Assembly (NCBI RefSeq): GCF_001667265.1
Contig: NZ_LZHW01000031.1
Location: forward strand, 1 to 64,000
DNA length: 64,000 nt
Direction: 5' to 3'
Origin: Mycobacterium sp. ACS4331
Lineage (GTDB): Bacteria; Actinomycetota; Actinomycetes; Mycobacteriales; Mycobacteriaceae
This document shows positions 55,987 to 64,000 of this stretch, in pieces. The notes under the pieces were generated by a model. The model was not told the DNA's origin. It did not search any database and was given only the letters and a program-made list of their open reading frames with translations. The translations under genes and the position numbers were made by a program. Positions within the stretch are counted from its first letter, which is position 1, and each line of letters begins with the position of its first letter.

Positions 55987-58620
55987 GTGGTGGTCGTGTA
56001 CGACACCTGGCCCCTCGTCGGGCGCGAGGCTGAACTGGAACTCGCCGACGAAGTCTTCGGCGGCGGAACGGGTGCAGGGATCGTTGTCGCGGGCGTCGCC
56101 GGTATCGGAAAGACTCGGTTGGCTGACGCTGTGGCCGGTGGCGCGGCCGATCGAGGCTGGCGGGTGCAGCGCATCGTCGGTTTCCCGGTGGGACGGTCGA
56201 TCCCGTTGGCTGCGTTCACCTTCGGCGCCGACGACGCCGGCTCGAAGGCCACGGCGGAGGAATTGACCCAAGGGCTGCGCGCGCAGGCCGACGCGGGTGG
56301 TCTGCTCCTCGTCGTCGATGACGCCCACCATCTGGACACCCAGTCGCGCGATCTGATCGCAACACTGCTGCGCAGCACGCCGGTCAAAGTCGTCGCGACG
56401 GTGCGGTCCGGGGAACCGGGTGCCGACGGCGTGATCGAATCGTTCCTGGCACTCGGGCTGACTCGGTTGGATCTGTCGCCGCTGTCGCGCAGTGCCGTGG
56501 ATCGACTCCTCGCTGATGTGCTCGGCGCACCGTTGAACGGCGAGAGTGCTCAACGTATGTGGCTCAAGACCCAGGGCAACGCCATGTTCCTGCGACACCT
56601 GGTGGATCAGGAGCGACACGCCGGGCGGCTGTGTTCCCAAGGCGATCACTGGGATTGGGCGTACTCGACAGAGCTCTCGGACTCGCTTCGGGATCTGGTG
56701 GAGGTGCACATCGATGCGGCGGGCGACGATGTGCGCACGGTGTTGGACATCGTCGCCGTCGCCGAGGTGCTCCACCCTGACCTGCTGGCGCAGCTTGCGC
56801 CTGCGGATGCGGTGGCGGACGCCGTTGCGCGAGGATTGATCGTCGCCGACGGCGCGGGGGAGATCCGGATCGGGCACCCCCTGTACGCCGAGGTCGCGCT
56901 GTCGTCCTCGGTCGCCGAACTGCGGCAGGTGCGCGCCCGAGTGGCCACCGCCATGGCGGGTGCGCAACCGGTGATCCCAGTGGACCCGGTGCGGTTGGGG
57001 GTCCTGTGGCATCAGTCGGCGCTGCCGCCCGATCCCGACATCCTGCTGTCCGCAGCGGACGAGGCCGCCCGGCGCCTGGACACGGCCCTGAGCGAACACC
57101 TCGCGCGCGCCGCGGTCTCCGCGGGCGGTGGAACCGCAGCGCGGATGCGCCACGCGCGTGCCCTGCACTACCTCGGGAAGGGGGACGACGCCGCGGCGGT
57201 GTTGGACACCGTCACCGACGCCCCTGTCCGAGACGATGAGCTTGATGACGTGCTCATGCGCGCCTCGAATCTGTTCTGGGGACTGCGCCGGCCAGACGAG
57301 GCTCGCGAGGTTGTCGAGGCGGCGTTGGCGGCCGGCGCCACCGGCTCGCGGTATCGCGCGTTGCTGGTGTTCAAGGCGCTGCAGCGGGCACTGACGGGGT
57401 ATCCCGCCGCGGCGATGGACATCGTGCGCACCGTTGATTTCGGTCAATCGATGCTCCACGACACCATCGCCGCGCGGCAGGTCGAGATGATTGCCCTGGG
57501 TGAACTCGGCATCGAATACTGCGATGCCGACGTCGAGGAGTACGAACGGCTCGTCGGTGACGGTGAGCTCGCGTCATTCCATATCGTCGTGGCCGCGGGT
57601 GCTCGAATGCACGCATTGACGCTCGCCGGCAGCCTCGACAAGGTGGACGCCGTGGTCGGCGGATGCTGGCGGCGGTGCGCGGACCTGCCGGGCACCGCGG
57701 CCGCCGCAGCCCGCGGGATCGCCGGGATGGCCTCGCTGCGCAGCGGCGACATCCGCGCCGCGGTGCGCGATCTGGAGCCGGCCCGGCTGAACTTCGACGA
57801 GTACGGCCAAAACATCGGAATGGCCTATCGCTACCGCATCTATTACGCGGAGGCACTCGCGGTGGCGGGGCGCGCCGACGACGCCACCGAGGCTTTGGCG
57901 GCGGCCATGGCCGACCGGCACCCGGGCCACGCCCATCTGGATTACGCGCTGCTCCACGCCGAGGCGTGGGTGCACGCCGCTCATGGTCACGTCAGCCGCG
58001 CACGCCAGACGGCTGTGCGTGCTGCCGACCTCGCGCTGTCTCGCGGTCAGCGCGCGCCCGCAGTGCTCTGCCTGCAGACCGCGGTGGCCTTCGGGCAGAC
58101 CGGCGTCGAGGCGACCCTGTCCGCGCTGGCCGAGTCGGTGTACGGCCCGAGGTGCCCGATCGTCCTGCGCTACGCCCGCGCCGTCACCGCGCGGGATGGC
58201 AGGGAATTGGAATGCGTGTCAAAGGAATTCGAACACATCGGGGACACGGTCGCAGCCGCTCACGCGGCGGCGGCGGCAACCATGGTCTTCAGGTCACAGG
58301 GCCTGCGGGGGAGTGCTCTGACCGCGGGTGACCGCGCGATGGACCTCGCGCGGCGCTGCGGTGCGACTCAGGGCCCGGTGGTCGCGGAACTCACGCTGGC
58401 CTCCGTGCTGACCGGTCGGCAACGGGAGGTGGCGACGCTGGTCGCCCGGGGAATGACGAACCGTGAGATCGCCGCAGCCCTGTCGGTCACGGTGCCGACC
58501 ATCGAGCGGCACGTCCGACAGGTGTGCGTCAAGCTCGGAGCGCGCGGTCGCGCCGACCTCGCCGTTCGGCTTCGCGAGGACGACCCCGCTCCCGACACCC
58601 TCCCCGCAGCCGACCGGTGA
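55987..58620 (+). CDS. Large ATPase/LuxR-type regulator
   Basis: An 877-residue paralogue of the preceding gene product with the same layout. Here the Walker A motif is intact (GVAGIGKT, Lys42), as is Walker B (LLLVVDDAHHLD). The LuxR helix-turn-helix is at about residues 808-865 (LTGRQREVATLVARGMTNREIAAALSV). The start is one of GTG codons 55987, 55990 or 55996 behind an AGGAGAGG site; 55987 is listed as the longest. Probably co-transcribed with the upstream regulator. Confidence 0.9.
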   Translation: MVVVYDTWPLVGREAELELADEVFGGGTGAGIVVAGVAGIGKTRLADAVAGGAADRGWRVQRIVGFPVGRSIPLAAFTFGADDAGSKATAEELTQGLRAQADAGGLLLVVDDAHHLDTQSRDLIATLLRSTPVKVVATVRSGEPGADGVIESFLALGLTRLDLSPLSRSAVDRLLADVLGAPLNGESAQRMWLKTQGNAMFLRHLVDQERHAGRLCSQGDHWDWAYSTELSDSLRDLVEVHIDAAGDDVRTVLDIVAVAEVLHPDLLAQLAPADAVADAVARGLIVADGAGEIRIGHPLYAEVALSSSVAELRQVRARVATAMAGAQPVIPVDPVRLGVLWHQSALPPDPDILLSAADEAARRLDTALSEHLARAAVSAGGGTAARMRHARALHYLGKGDDAAAVLDTVTDAPVRDDELDDVLMRASNLFWGLRRPDEAREVVEAALAAGATGSRYRALLVFKALQRALTGYPAAAMDIVRTVDFGQSMLHDTIAARQVEMIALGELGIEYCDADVEEYERLVGDGELASFHIVVAAGARMHALTLAGSLDKVDAVVGGCWRRCADLPGTAAAAARGIAGMASLRSGDIRAAVRDLEPARLNFDEYGQNIGMAYRYRIYYAEALAVAGRADDATEALAAAMADRHPGHAHLDYALLHAEAWVHAAHGHVSRARQTAVRAADLALSRGQRAPAVLCLQTAVAFGQTGVEATLSALAESVYGPRCPIVLRYARAVTARDGRELECVSKEFEHIGDTVAAAHAAAAATMVFRSQGLRGSALTAGDRAMDLARRCGATQGPVVAELTLASVLTGRQREVATLVARGMTNREIAAALSVTVPTIERHVRQVCVKLGARGRADLAVRLREDDPAPDTLPAADR

Positions 58621-58711
58621 GCGGCGGCTTCGACACGCTCAACGCGGTGGTCTGACCTGGTCGGTGGACGATGATTCGGCTGTCGGCAGTGTCGGGAGGG
58701 ATGATGGGACG

Positions 58712-59674
58712 GTGACAGTTGTTCTGCTGGACCCTGCGCGACCGACCCTGATCCCGGTCGACGCGGTCGAACTGCTTGTCGGTGAGGTGCAGTACACCGA
58801 GGAGATACCTGTCAAGGTGCCGTGGTCGCTGCCCGGTGCCCGGCCCGTCGGCACCGGCGAGGATGCGCCGGTGCTGCTGTCCTCGGACCCCACCCATCCC
58901 GCCGTCGTGGCGCGCATCGTCGCGGGGGAGCCGGTGATCTCCGCGCCCGACCCACACCCCGGTGAGCGCCTGCTCGAGGCCGTCGCGATCATGGACAAGC
59001 TGCGGACCAACGGCCCGTGGGAGAGCGAGCAGACCCACGATTCGCTGCGCCGCTACCTGCTCGAGGAGACCTACGAGGTCTTCGACGCCGTGCACCGCGG
59101 TGACGCCGAGGAGTTGCGCGACGAACTCGGGGATGTGCTGCTGCAGGTGCTGTTCCACGCCCGCATCGCCGAAGAGGCACCGGAGAACGCCTTTTCGATC
59201 GACGACGTGGCCGACGCGCTGGTGCGCAAGCTCGTGAACCGCGTGCCCGCGGTGCTCGCGGGCGAGGAGATCTCGCTGGCCGATCAACTGGCCCAATGGG
59301 AGGAGCGCAAGGCGCTGGAGAAGTCCTCGCGGGAGTCCGTGCTCGAGGGCATCCCGACGGCCCAGCCCGCGTTGGCGTTGGCGCAGAAGGTGATCAGCCG
59401 GGTGCGGCAGGCCGGGCTTCCCGCCGACCTGATCCCGCCGGAACTGACGTCGATCACCGTCTCCGAGGACGTCGACGCCGAGAATGCCCTGCGCTGCACG
59501 GTCCTGCGGTTCATCGAGACCGTGCACGCCGCCGAGAGGGCCGTCGGATTCCAGCGCGGCGACATCGACAGCAATGCGCTGGGTGAGGTCAGCGTCGAGG
59601 AGTGGCGCGCGGCGTGGCCGGTGCAGCCCGCGCCGGCCGGCGAAGATCAGCCGAACAGCGTCGAACCCCAGTAG
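58712..59674 (+). CDS. mazG: Nucleoside triphosphate pyrophosphohydrolase MazG
   Basis: A 320-residue enzyme that hydrolyses NTPs, including oxidised or damaged ones, to NMP and pyrophosphate. The metal-binding helices are in LLEETYEVFDAV and ELRDELGDVLLQVLFHA (near residues 110-145). The N-terminal 80 residues match the mycobacterial form (GEVQYTEE, VPWSLP). The GTG at 58712 aligns with the annotated Rv1021 start; the longer ORF reads through the upstream regulator. The 3' end overlaps efeB tail-to-tail by 28 bases. Confidence 0.94.
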   Translation: MTVVLLDPARPTLIPVDAVELLVGEVQYTEEIPVKVPWSLPGARPVGTGEDAPVLLSSDPTHPAVVARIVAGEPVISAPDPHPGERLLEAVAIMDKLRTNGPWESEQTHDSLRRYLLEETYEVFDAVHRGDAEELRDELGDVLLQVLFHARIAEEAPENAFSIDDVADALVRKLVNRVPAVLAGEEISLADQLAQWEERKALEKSSRESVLEGIPTAQPALALAQKVISRVRQAGLPADLIPPELTSITVSEDVDAENALRCTVLRFIETVHAAERAVGFQRGDIDSNALGEVSVEEWRAAWPVQPAPAGEDQPNSVEPQ

Positions 59675-60954
59675 GCGTCCTTGTCGCCCTCGCGAATCCC
59701 CGGCGGCACGGCGAAGATCCCGGTGCCCGTGTGGGTGATGTACTCGTTGAGCAGGTCGCTGCGGGCCAACCGCGACTGAAGCGGAATGAACTGCGTCTCC
59801 GGGTTGCGGACGAAGGCGATGAAGAACAGGCCCGCGTCGAGGTGGCCGAACCCGTCCGTGCCGTCGGTGAAGTTGTAACCGCGACGCAGCATTTCGATGC
59901 CGTTGTTGTCCTCGGGTGACGCCAGTCGAACGTGCGCGGTCGGGTCGATCAGCGGTTCGCCGTCGCCGTTGACCGCATCGAGGTTCAGCGGTTCGAACTC
60001 CTGGGCCAACCCGATCGGCGCGCCGCTGCCCTTGTGCCTGCCGATGACACGCTCCTGCTCGAGCAGGGTGGTGCGGTCCCACGACTCGATCCGCATCCGG
60101 ATGCGACGAGTCAGCATGTAGGTGCCGCCGGTCATCCAGGCCGGTCCGTCACCGTCGGCGACCCACACATGCCGGTCCAGCTTGCCGGTGTCCTCGGCCT
60201 TGAGGTTGTTGGTTCCGTCCTTGAAGCCGAACAGGTTTCGCGGTGTGGCCTGGTCTCGGGTGGTCGAGGAGGTGCGGCCGAACCCCAGCTGCGAGTAGCG
60301 CACCGCGGCCGTCCCGAACGCGACGCGGGCCAGATTGCGCACGGCGTGCACCGCGACCTGGGGGTCGTTGGCGCAGGCCTGGATGCAGATGTCGCCACCG
60401 GACCGCGCCGGGTCCATGGTCTCGTTGCCGAACTTCGGCAGGTCCTTGAGTATCTCGGGACGCTTGTCGGCGATGCCGAACCTGTCCTTGCCGTCCTTGA
60501 GGAACAGCGACGGGCCGAAACCGATGGTCAGGGTGAGCTGAGAAGCGGGTAGGCCCAACGCTTCTCCGGTGTCCGACGGCGGGGCGTAGGGGTTGAGCCC
60601 GACGGCGCCGTCCTCAAAGGTCTCCTCACCGCGCGTCATCCGCTCGGCCATATGCGTCCACTCGCGCAGCATCTCGACCAGATCCTCGCGCCGGTCGCTG
60701 GTGACGTCGAACGTGGCGAAGTGCATCCGGTCCTGGGCCTCGGTGATGATGCCCGCCTGCCGTTCGCCGCGGAACGGCACCGGAGACTGCAGCAGCACAT
60801 GGCCGCTGTCGGCGGCCGACGCACGACCGGCGACAACGCCGGCCGTGGCCGTCCCCACCAGGGCGGCGCCCACTCCGGCCGCGCCGAGAAGCTTTCGGCG
60901 CGAGAGACCGGAGGGGGTCACCGCCTGAGCTGTCTCACTGTCCTGCGATGACAC
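59647..60954 (-). CDS. efeB: Dye-decolourising haem peroxidase (EfeB), Tat-exported
   Basis: A 435-residue DyP-type peroxidase. The N-terminal twin-arginine signal SRRKLLG with a hydrophobic core ending in RASA (about residues 18-47) implies folded export. The family signature GxxDG is seen as GFKDG near residue 245. In the EfeUOB system it is proposed to oxidise ferrous iron or handle haem outside the membrane. It overlaps efeO by 20 bases and is the last gene of the operon. Confidence 0.93.
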   Translation of the reverse strand: MSSQDSETAQAVTPSGLSRRKLLGAAGVGAALVGTATAGVVAGRASAADSGHVLLQSPVPFRGERQAGIITEAQDRMHFATFDVTSDRREDLVEMLREWTHMAERMTRGEETFEDGAVGLNPYAPPSDTGEALGLPASQLTLTIGFGPSLFLKDGKDRFGIADKRPEILKDLPKFGNETMDPARSGGDICIQACANDPQVAVHAVRNLARVAFGTAAVRYSQLGFGRTSSTTRDQATPRNLFGFKDGTNNLKAEDTGKLDRHVWVADGDGPAWMTGGTYMLTRRIRMRIESWDRTTLLEQERVIGRHKGSGAPIGLAQEFEPLNLDAVNGDGEPLIDPTAHVRLASPEDNNGIEMLRRGYNFTDGTDGFGHLDAGLFFIAFVRNPETQFIPLQSRLARSDLLNEYITHTGTGIFAVPPGIREGDKDAYWGSTLFG

Positions 60955-62107
60955 CCTGCACCTGACTGACCTCCTTGGACAGGGCGTCGATGGCTCGCGA
61001 AAGCTCTTGGCGCTGCGGCTCGGTCACCTTGTCGTAGGACACAAAGCCGTCACCGGCGCGCAGCCTCATCAGCAGCGCCTCGACTTCGGCGAATCGTTGA
61101 TCGACACGCTTGCCCAGTTCGGGGTTGCGCTCGTCGAGGATGGGGCGCACCGAGGCGACGGCAGTCTGGCTGCCCTGCACGTTGGCGTTGAAGTCCCACA
61201 GGTCGGTGTGGCTGAAGATGTCCTCTTCGCCGGTGATCTTGCTGGCCGCGACCTCATCAAGGAGACCCTGCGCGCCGCCGGCGATCTGCGTGGAGTCGAT
61301 CTTGTAGTCGGGGGCCTTGACGCCCGCCTCGAGCTCCTTCACGTCGGCCAGCAGCTGGTCGGCGATCGCGTTGGTGTCCGGCTGCAGGCCGCTGACCCAC
61401 AGGTCCTTCTCCAGCCGGTGGAAGCCGGTCCACTTCTGGCCCTCTTCGAGGTCGGCCTCGCGCAGGTCGATGCGCGGGTCGAGGTCATTGGGGAAGGACT
61501 CGGCGACGGGCTCGATGCGCTCGTAGTAGGTGCGCGCGATCGGGTACTGCGCCTTGGCGGCCTCGATGTCTTTGCGCTTGATGGCGTCGACGAACTGCTG
61601 GGTGGCGGGGATCAGCGCGTCCACCTGGCTGTTGACGTACCGCTTGTAGCTGTCGGCGGCCTCCTTGAACTTGCCCTCGGTGTCGACGTCGACGGCGTCG
61701 CCGGTGACGGTGAACTCCGAGCGGATGCCGTCGCCGACCATGCCCGGCTTGCACGCGAGCTGGTAGGTGCCGGGCTGGGACAGCTGCACGATCAGCTTGC
61801 GGTTCAGTCCGGGGGAGATGTTCTCGACCTCGCCCATCACCCGCTCGCCCTCGCCGTAGACGTAGAACTCGGTGACCTTGTTCCCGTTGTTGGTGACCAG
61901 GAAGGTGTTGGCGCCCGTCGTCCCCTCGGTCGACGACAGTTCGCATGCGTCGTCGGTTGCCGTGACCTTCACCTCGTTGGCCGACTTGGCGCCGTCGGCG
62001 CTGTCGGTGGACTCCTTGGCCGTGCAGGCGGTCAGGGAGAGCCCGGCAAGGATCGCGGTGGCGGCGGCCGCGGCGGCCTTGGCGGTCATCGGGGAGACAA
62101 CGTTCAC
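60935..62107 (-). CDS. efeO: Iron uptake protein EfeO (cupredoxin plus imelysin/M75)
   Basis: A 390-residue lipoprotein: signal peptide with lipobox LSLTAC (Cys near residue 28), cupredoxin-like domain to about residue 140 with LACKPGM, then an M75/imelysin domain carrying GFHRLEKDLW, the HxxE metal site. It is thought to bind ferrous or ferric iron outside the membrane and pass it to EfeU. GTG start overlaps the efeU stop (GTGA). Confidence 0.94.
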   Translation of the reverse strand: MNVVSPMTAKAAAAAATAILAGLSLTACTAKESTDSADGAKSANEVKVTATDDACELSSTEGTTGANTFLVTNNGNKVTEFYVYGEGERVMGEVENISPGLNRKLIVQLSQPGTYQLACKPGMVGDGIRSEFTVTGDAVDVDTEGKFKEAADSYKRYVNSQVDALIPATQQFVDAIKRKDIEAAKAQYPIARTYYERIEPVAESFPNDLDPRIDLREADLEEGQKWTGFHRLEKDLWVSGLQPDTNAIADQLLADVKELEAGVKAPDYKIDSTQIAGGAQGLLDEVAASKITGEEDIFSHTDLWDFNANVQGSQTAVASVRPILDERNPELGKRVDQRFAEVEALLMRLRAGDGFVSYDKVTEPQRQELSRAIDALSKEVSQVQGVIAGQ

Positions 62108-63024
62108 TTGGTTGACCTTTCAGGTTCGGTGCTGGGTTTCGGGTCCGGAGTCGGATCAGGTCTGGCGGCACTGCTCTGCGGACGCAGGAACAGTGCGAGC
62201 ACGACGACGATGTAGGTCAGCCAGCACACCAGCTGAAGCACCGTGGGCGTGGGGGAGATGTTGAAGATCCCCTGGATGGCCTCGCCGTACCAGGATGACC
62301 AGTTGAACCAGGACGTGATGTCGAACGCCCGGCTGGCCAGGCCGGGCAGCCAGCCGACCGTCTGCAGGGCGCCGACGCCGTAGGACAGGATGCCCGCGGC
62401 CACCAGGATCAGGAACACGCCCGTGTATGTGAAGAACTTCCCGAGGTCCAGGCGGACGGCACCCCGGTACATGCCGTAGGCGATCGCCGCGGCGACGAGC
62501 ACGCCCACGATCAGCCCGACCAGCGGCCACAGCGTCTCAGCCTCGGCGTAGCCGACCATGAACAGCGCGGTCTCCACCCCCTCGCGGCCCACCGCCAGGA
62601 AGGACAGCGTGGCCACGGCCAGCGCGCCGGTCTCCAGTGCCTGCGTCATCTCGGATTTCAGCTGCCCCGACATGCCGGCCGCGGCCTTCTTCATCCACAG
62701 GACCATGGTCGTGACGATGACGACGGCGATGAGGGACGCCACACCGGCGATGGCCTCGGCCGCCAGGCCGGTGACGGTGTTCTCGCCGAACTGGATGACG
62801 AGGAACACGGCAATCGTCATCGTGATTGCTGCGCCCACGCCGAGCCACACCCATTTGAGCGCGTCGCGGCGGTCCGATTTCACCAGGAAGGCCACCAGGA
62901 TCATGACCACTATCGAGGCTTCCAAGCCTTCGCGAAGGCCTATCAGGCCACTGCCGAAGACCTGAGTCGAGATGCTCGGACCCGCCATCAGCGCTGTGAC
63001 CGGCAGATCCCCGAGGGAAGTCAT
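62104..63024 (-). CDS. efeU: Iron permease EfeU (FTR1 family)
   Basis: A 306-residue permease with seven predicted membrane segments. Both REGxE iron-binding motifs are present: LREGLEAS near residue 30 and GREGVETA near residue 154. The ATG at 63024 is used, but one 12 codons later would leave a more typical N terminus. First gene of efeUOB. An IdeR-like palindrome lies 52 bases upstream, so iron repression is likely. Confidence 0.95.
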   Translation of the reverse strand: MTSLGDLPVTALMAGPSISTQVFGSGLIGLREGLEASIVVMILVAFLVKSDRRDALKWVWLGVGAAITMTIAVFLVIQFGENTVTGLAAEAIAGVASLIAVVIVTTMVLWMKKAAAGMSGQLKSEMTQALETGALAVATLSFLAVGREGVETALFMVGYAEAETLWPLVGLIVGVLVAAAIAYGMYRGAVRLDLGKFFTYTGVFLILVAAGILSYGVGALQTVGWLPGLASRAFDITSWFNWSSWYGEAIQGIFNISPTPTVLQLVCWLTYIVVVLALFLRPQSSAARPDPTPDPKPSTEPERSTK

Positions 63025-63075
63025 ATCGTCGTCCCTTGACGTGAGTTTTTTTCACCCAGCTTTGGCTTGCCATAG

Positions 63076-63094
63076 CTAGGTGTGGCTCACCTTA
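63076..63094. promoter_or_regulatory. IdeR-like iron box upstream of efeU
   Basis: CTAGGTGTGGCTCACCTTA matches the 19-base mycobacterial IdeR consensus (TTAGGTTAGSCTAACCTAA) at 14 positions and keeps the dyad. It is 52 bases before the efeU start and about 110 bases before lpqU. It probably represses efeUOB when iron is plentiful. Confidence 0.65.
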
Positions 63095-63203
63095 GCAGCG
63101 GCCCAACAGGCAGAGTACAACTTCATGCCACGCCTCCCGAAGAGACGAACTGCTCCGCCGTCGTGGGACGATGGTCCTGATCTACAACGGGGTGAGGGAG
63201 GCC

Positions 63204-63932
63204 GTGTCGGTGCGTTGGCTGCAGACTGCCGCCGTTGTGGCCGCGACAGCCCTGCTGCTGGCCGCAAGCTGCTCCTGGCAGGTCGGCACCCCCATTCCGG
63301 AGGGCGTTCCGCCCCCCACGGGTGACCCGGTGCCCGCGGTCGACATCGAGGCGAAGGGCCGTCCCGCAGACCAACTTCACGACTGGGCTGCCGCGCGGGC
63401 GCCATCGCTGGAGATGCCGGTGACCGCGCTGGAGGCCTACGCCTACGCGGCCCGCGTGGCGGAGGTGGTGAACCCCAAGTGTCAGCTCGCATGGCCCACC
63501 CTGGCCGGCATCGGCATGGTGGAGAGCCATCACGGAACTTACCGCGGGTCGGTCGTGAAGCCCAATGGCGATGTCCGCCCGCCGATTCGGGGTGTCCGAC
63601 TCGACGGCACCGCCGGCAACATGAAGATTCCGGACACCGATGCCGGTGAACTCGACGGCGATGACCACCTGGACCGCGCGATGGGGCCCATGCAGTTCAT
63701 TCCCGAGACCTGGAAGCTCTACGGCGTCGACGCCAACAATGACGGCGAGATCAGCCCCGACAACATCGACGACGCGGCACTGTCCGCCGCGGGGTACCTG
63801 TGCTCGCGCGGCAAGGACCTGTCCACGCCGAAGGGGTGGATGGCGGCGCTGCGGGCCTACAACTATTCCGATCAGTACGCCCGCATGGTCCGTGATTGGG
63901 CCACTGCCTACGCCACCGGGCATTCGCTGTAG
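63204..63932 (+). CDS. lpqU: LpqU lipoprotein, probable lytic transglycosylase
   Basis: About 242 residues from the GTG at 63204 (63210 also possible). A hydrophobic signal ends at LAASC, a lipobox with the Cys near residue 21. The C-terminal domain resembles membrane-bound lytic murein transglycosylase B: catalytic Glu in IGMVESHHGTYRG, then MGPMQFIPETWKLYG and YNYSDQYARMV. It should cleave peptidoglycan glycan strands. Matches Rv1022, which in M. tuberculosis follows mazG directly. Divergent from efeU. Confidence 0.92.
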   Translation: MSVRWLQTAAVVAATALLLAASCSWQVGTPIPEGVPPPTGDPVPAVDIEAKGRPADQLHDWAAARAPSLEMPVTALEAYAYAARVAEVVNPKCQLAWPTLAGIGMVESHHGTYRGSVVKPNGDVRPPIRGVRLDGTAGNMKIPDTDAGELDGDDHLDRAMGPMQFIPETWKLYGVDANNDGEISPDNIDDAALSAAGYLCSRGKDLSTPKGWMAALRAYNYSDQYARMVRDWATAYATGHSL

Positions 63933-64000
63933 ATGCCTCCGCTTGTCATCGAATTGTCCGTAATGGTCGCGCAAACGCTGTTTTCACCGCCAATCAAGAC

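Noticed and set aside
54247-57459. 1070-codon minus-strand ORF opposite the LAL regulators
   Set aside because: It runs across two paralogous genes and the gap between them, which is only possible for a shadow.

Overview
The window is chromosomal DNA of a mycobacterium, most likely an environmental rapid grower (Mycolicibacterium type). The evidence is the high GC content, many GTG starts, mycobacterial gene order, Lpq-type lipoproteins, a glutamine-dependent NadE with its amidase domain, an RNase E with long acidic arms, an IdeR-like iron box and a PGRS-type glycine-rich protein. Nearly all of it is coding. Comparisons with M. tuberculosis (Rv numbers) are from memory.

Layout. 0.1-3.7 kb: proA-moxR-VWA operon on the minus strand. 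3.7-6.4 kb: ribokinase, a STAS protein with a nucleotidyltransferase, and an endonuclease/phosphatase-fold protein. 6.5-11.5 kb: nadE, a sirtuin, and a cytochrome P450 divergent from its likely TetR regulator. 11.5-18.9 kb: conserved block proB, obg, rpmA, rplU, rne, ndk. 18.9-21.8 kb: inserted accessory unit (TetR, ferritin-like hydrolase, nine-segment membrane protein). 21.8-28.4 kb: DUF4233, folC, valS, DUF937 and an enoyl-reductase-like protein. This first half follows the Rv2425c-Rv2449c order.

28.4-37.5 kb is an accessory catabolic junction. It holds ethanolamine ammonia-lyase (eutBC) divergent from an ammonium transporter and a 72-residue membrane protein, an aldehyde dehydrogenase stub, an NDMA-type alcohol dehydrogenase, a second P450, a divergent two-component pair and a small ferredoxin. 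EutBC would release ammonia and acetaldehyde from ethanolamine.

37.6-64 kb follows the Rv1014c-Rv1022 order: pth, rplY, lpqT, arsC (not assigned to that order), prs, glmU, tRNA-Gln, TetR, mfd, mazG, lpqU. Accessory material interrupts it: an SDR between rplY and lpqT; a 10-kb block between mfd and mazG with a signal-peptide-bearing, PE-less PGRS protein and two giant ATPase/LuxR regulators; and an iron-uptake operon efeUOB between mazG and lpqU.

The best leads are the 10-kb PGRS/regulator island, the palindrome shared by two apparently leaderless promoters at 10.8 kb, the stem-loop plus repeats at 39.9-40.05 kb, the aldehyde dehydrogenase scar, and the IdeR-like box before efeU. Many very long ORFs antisense to real genes are GC-driven shadows and are left out.
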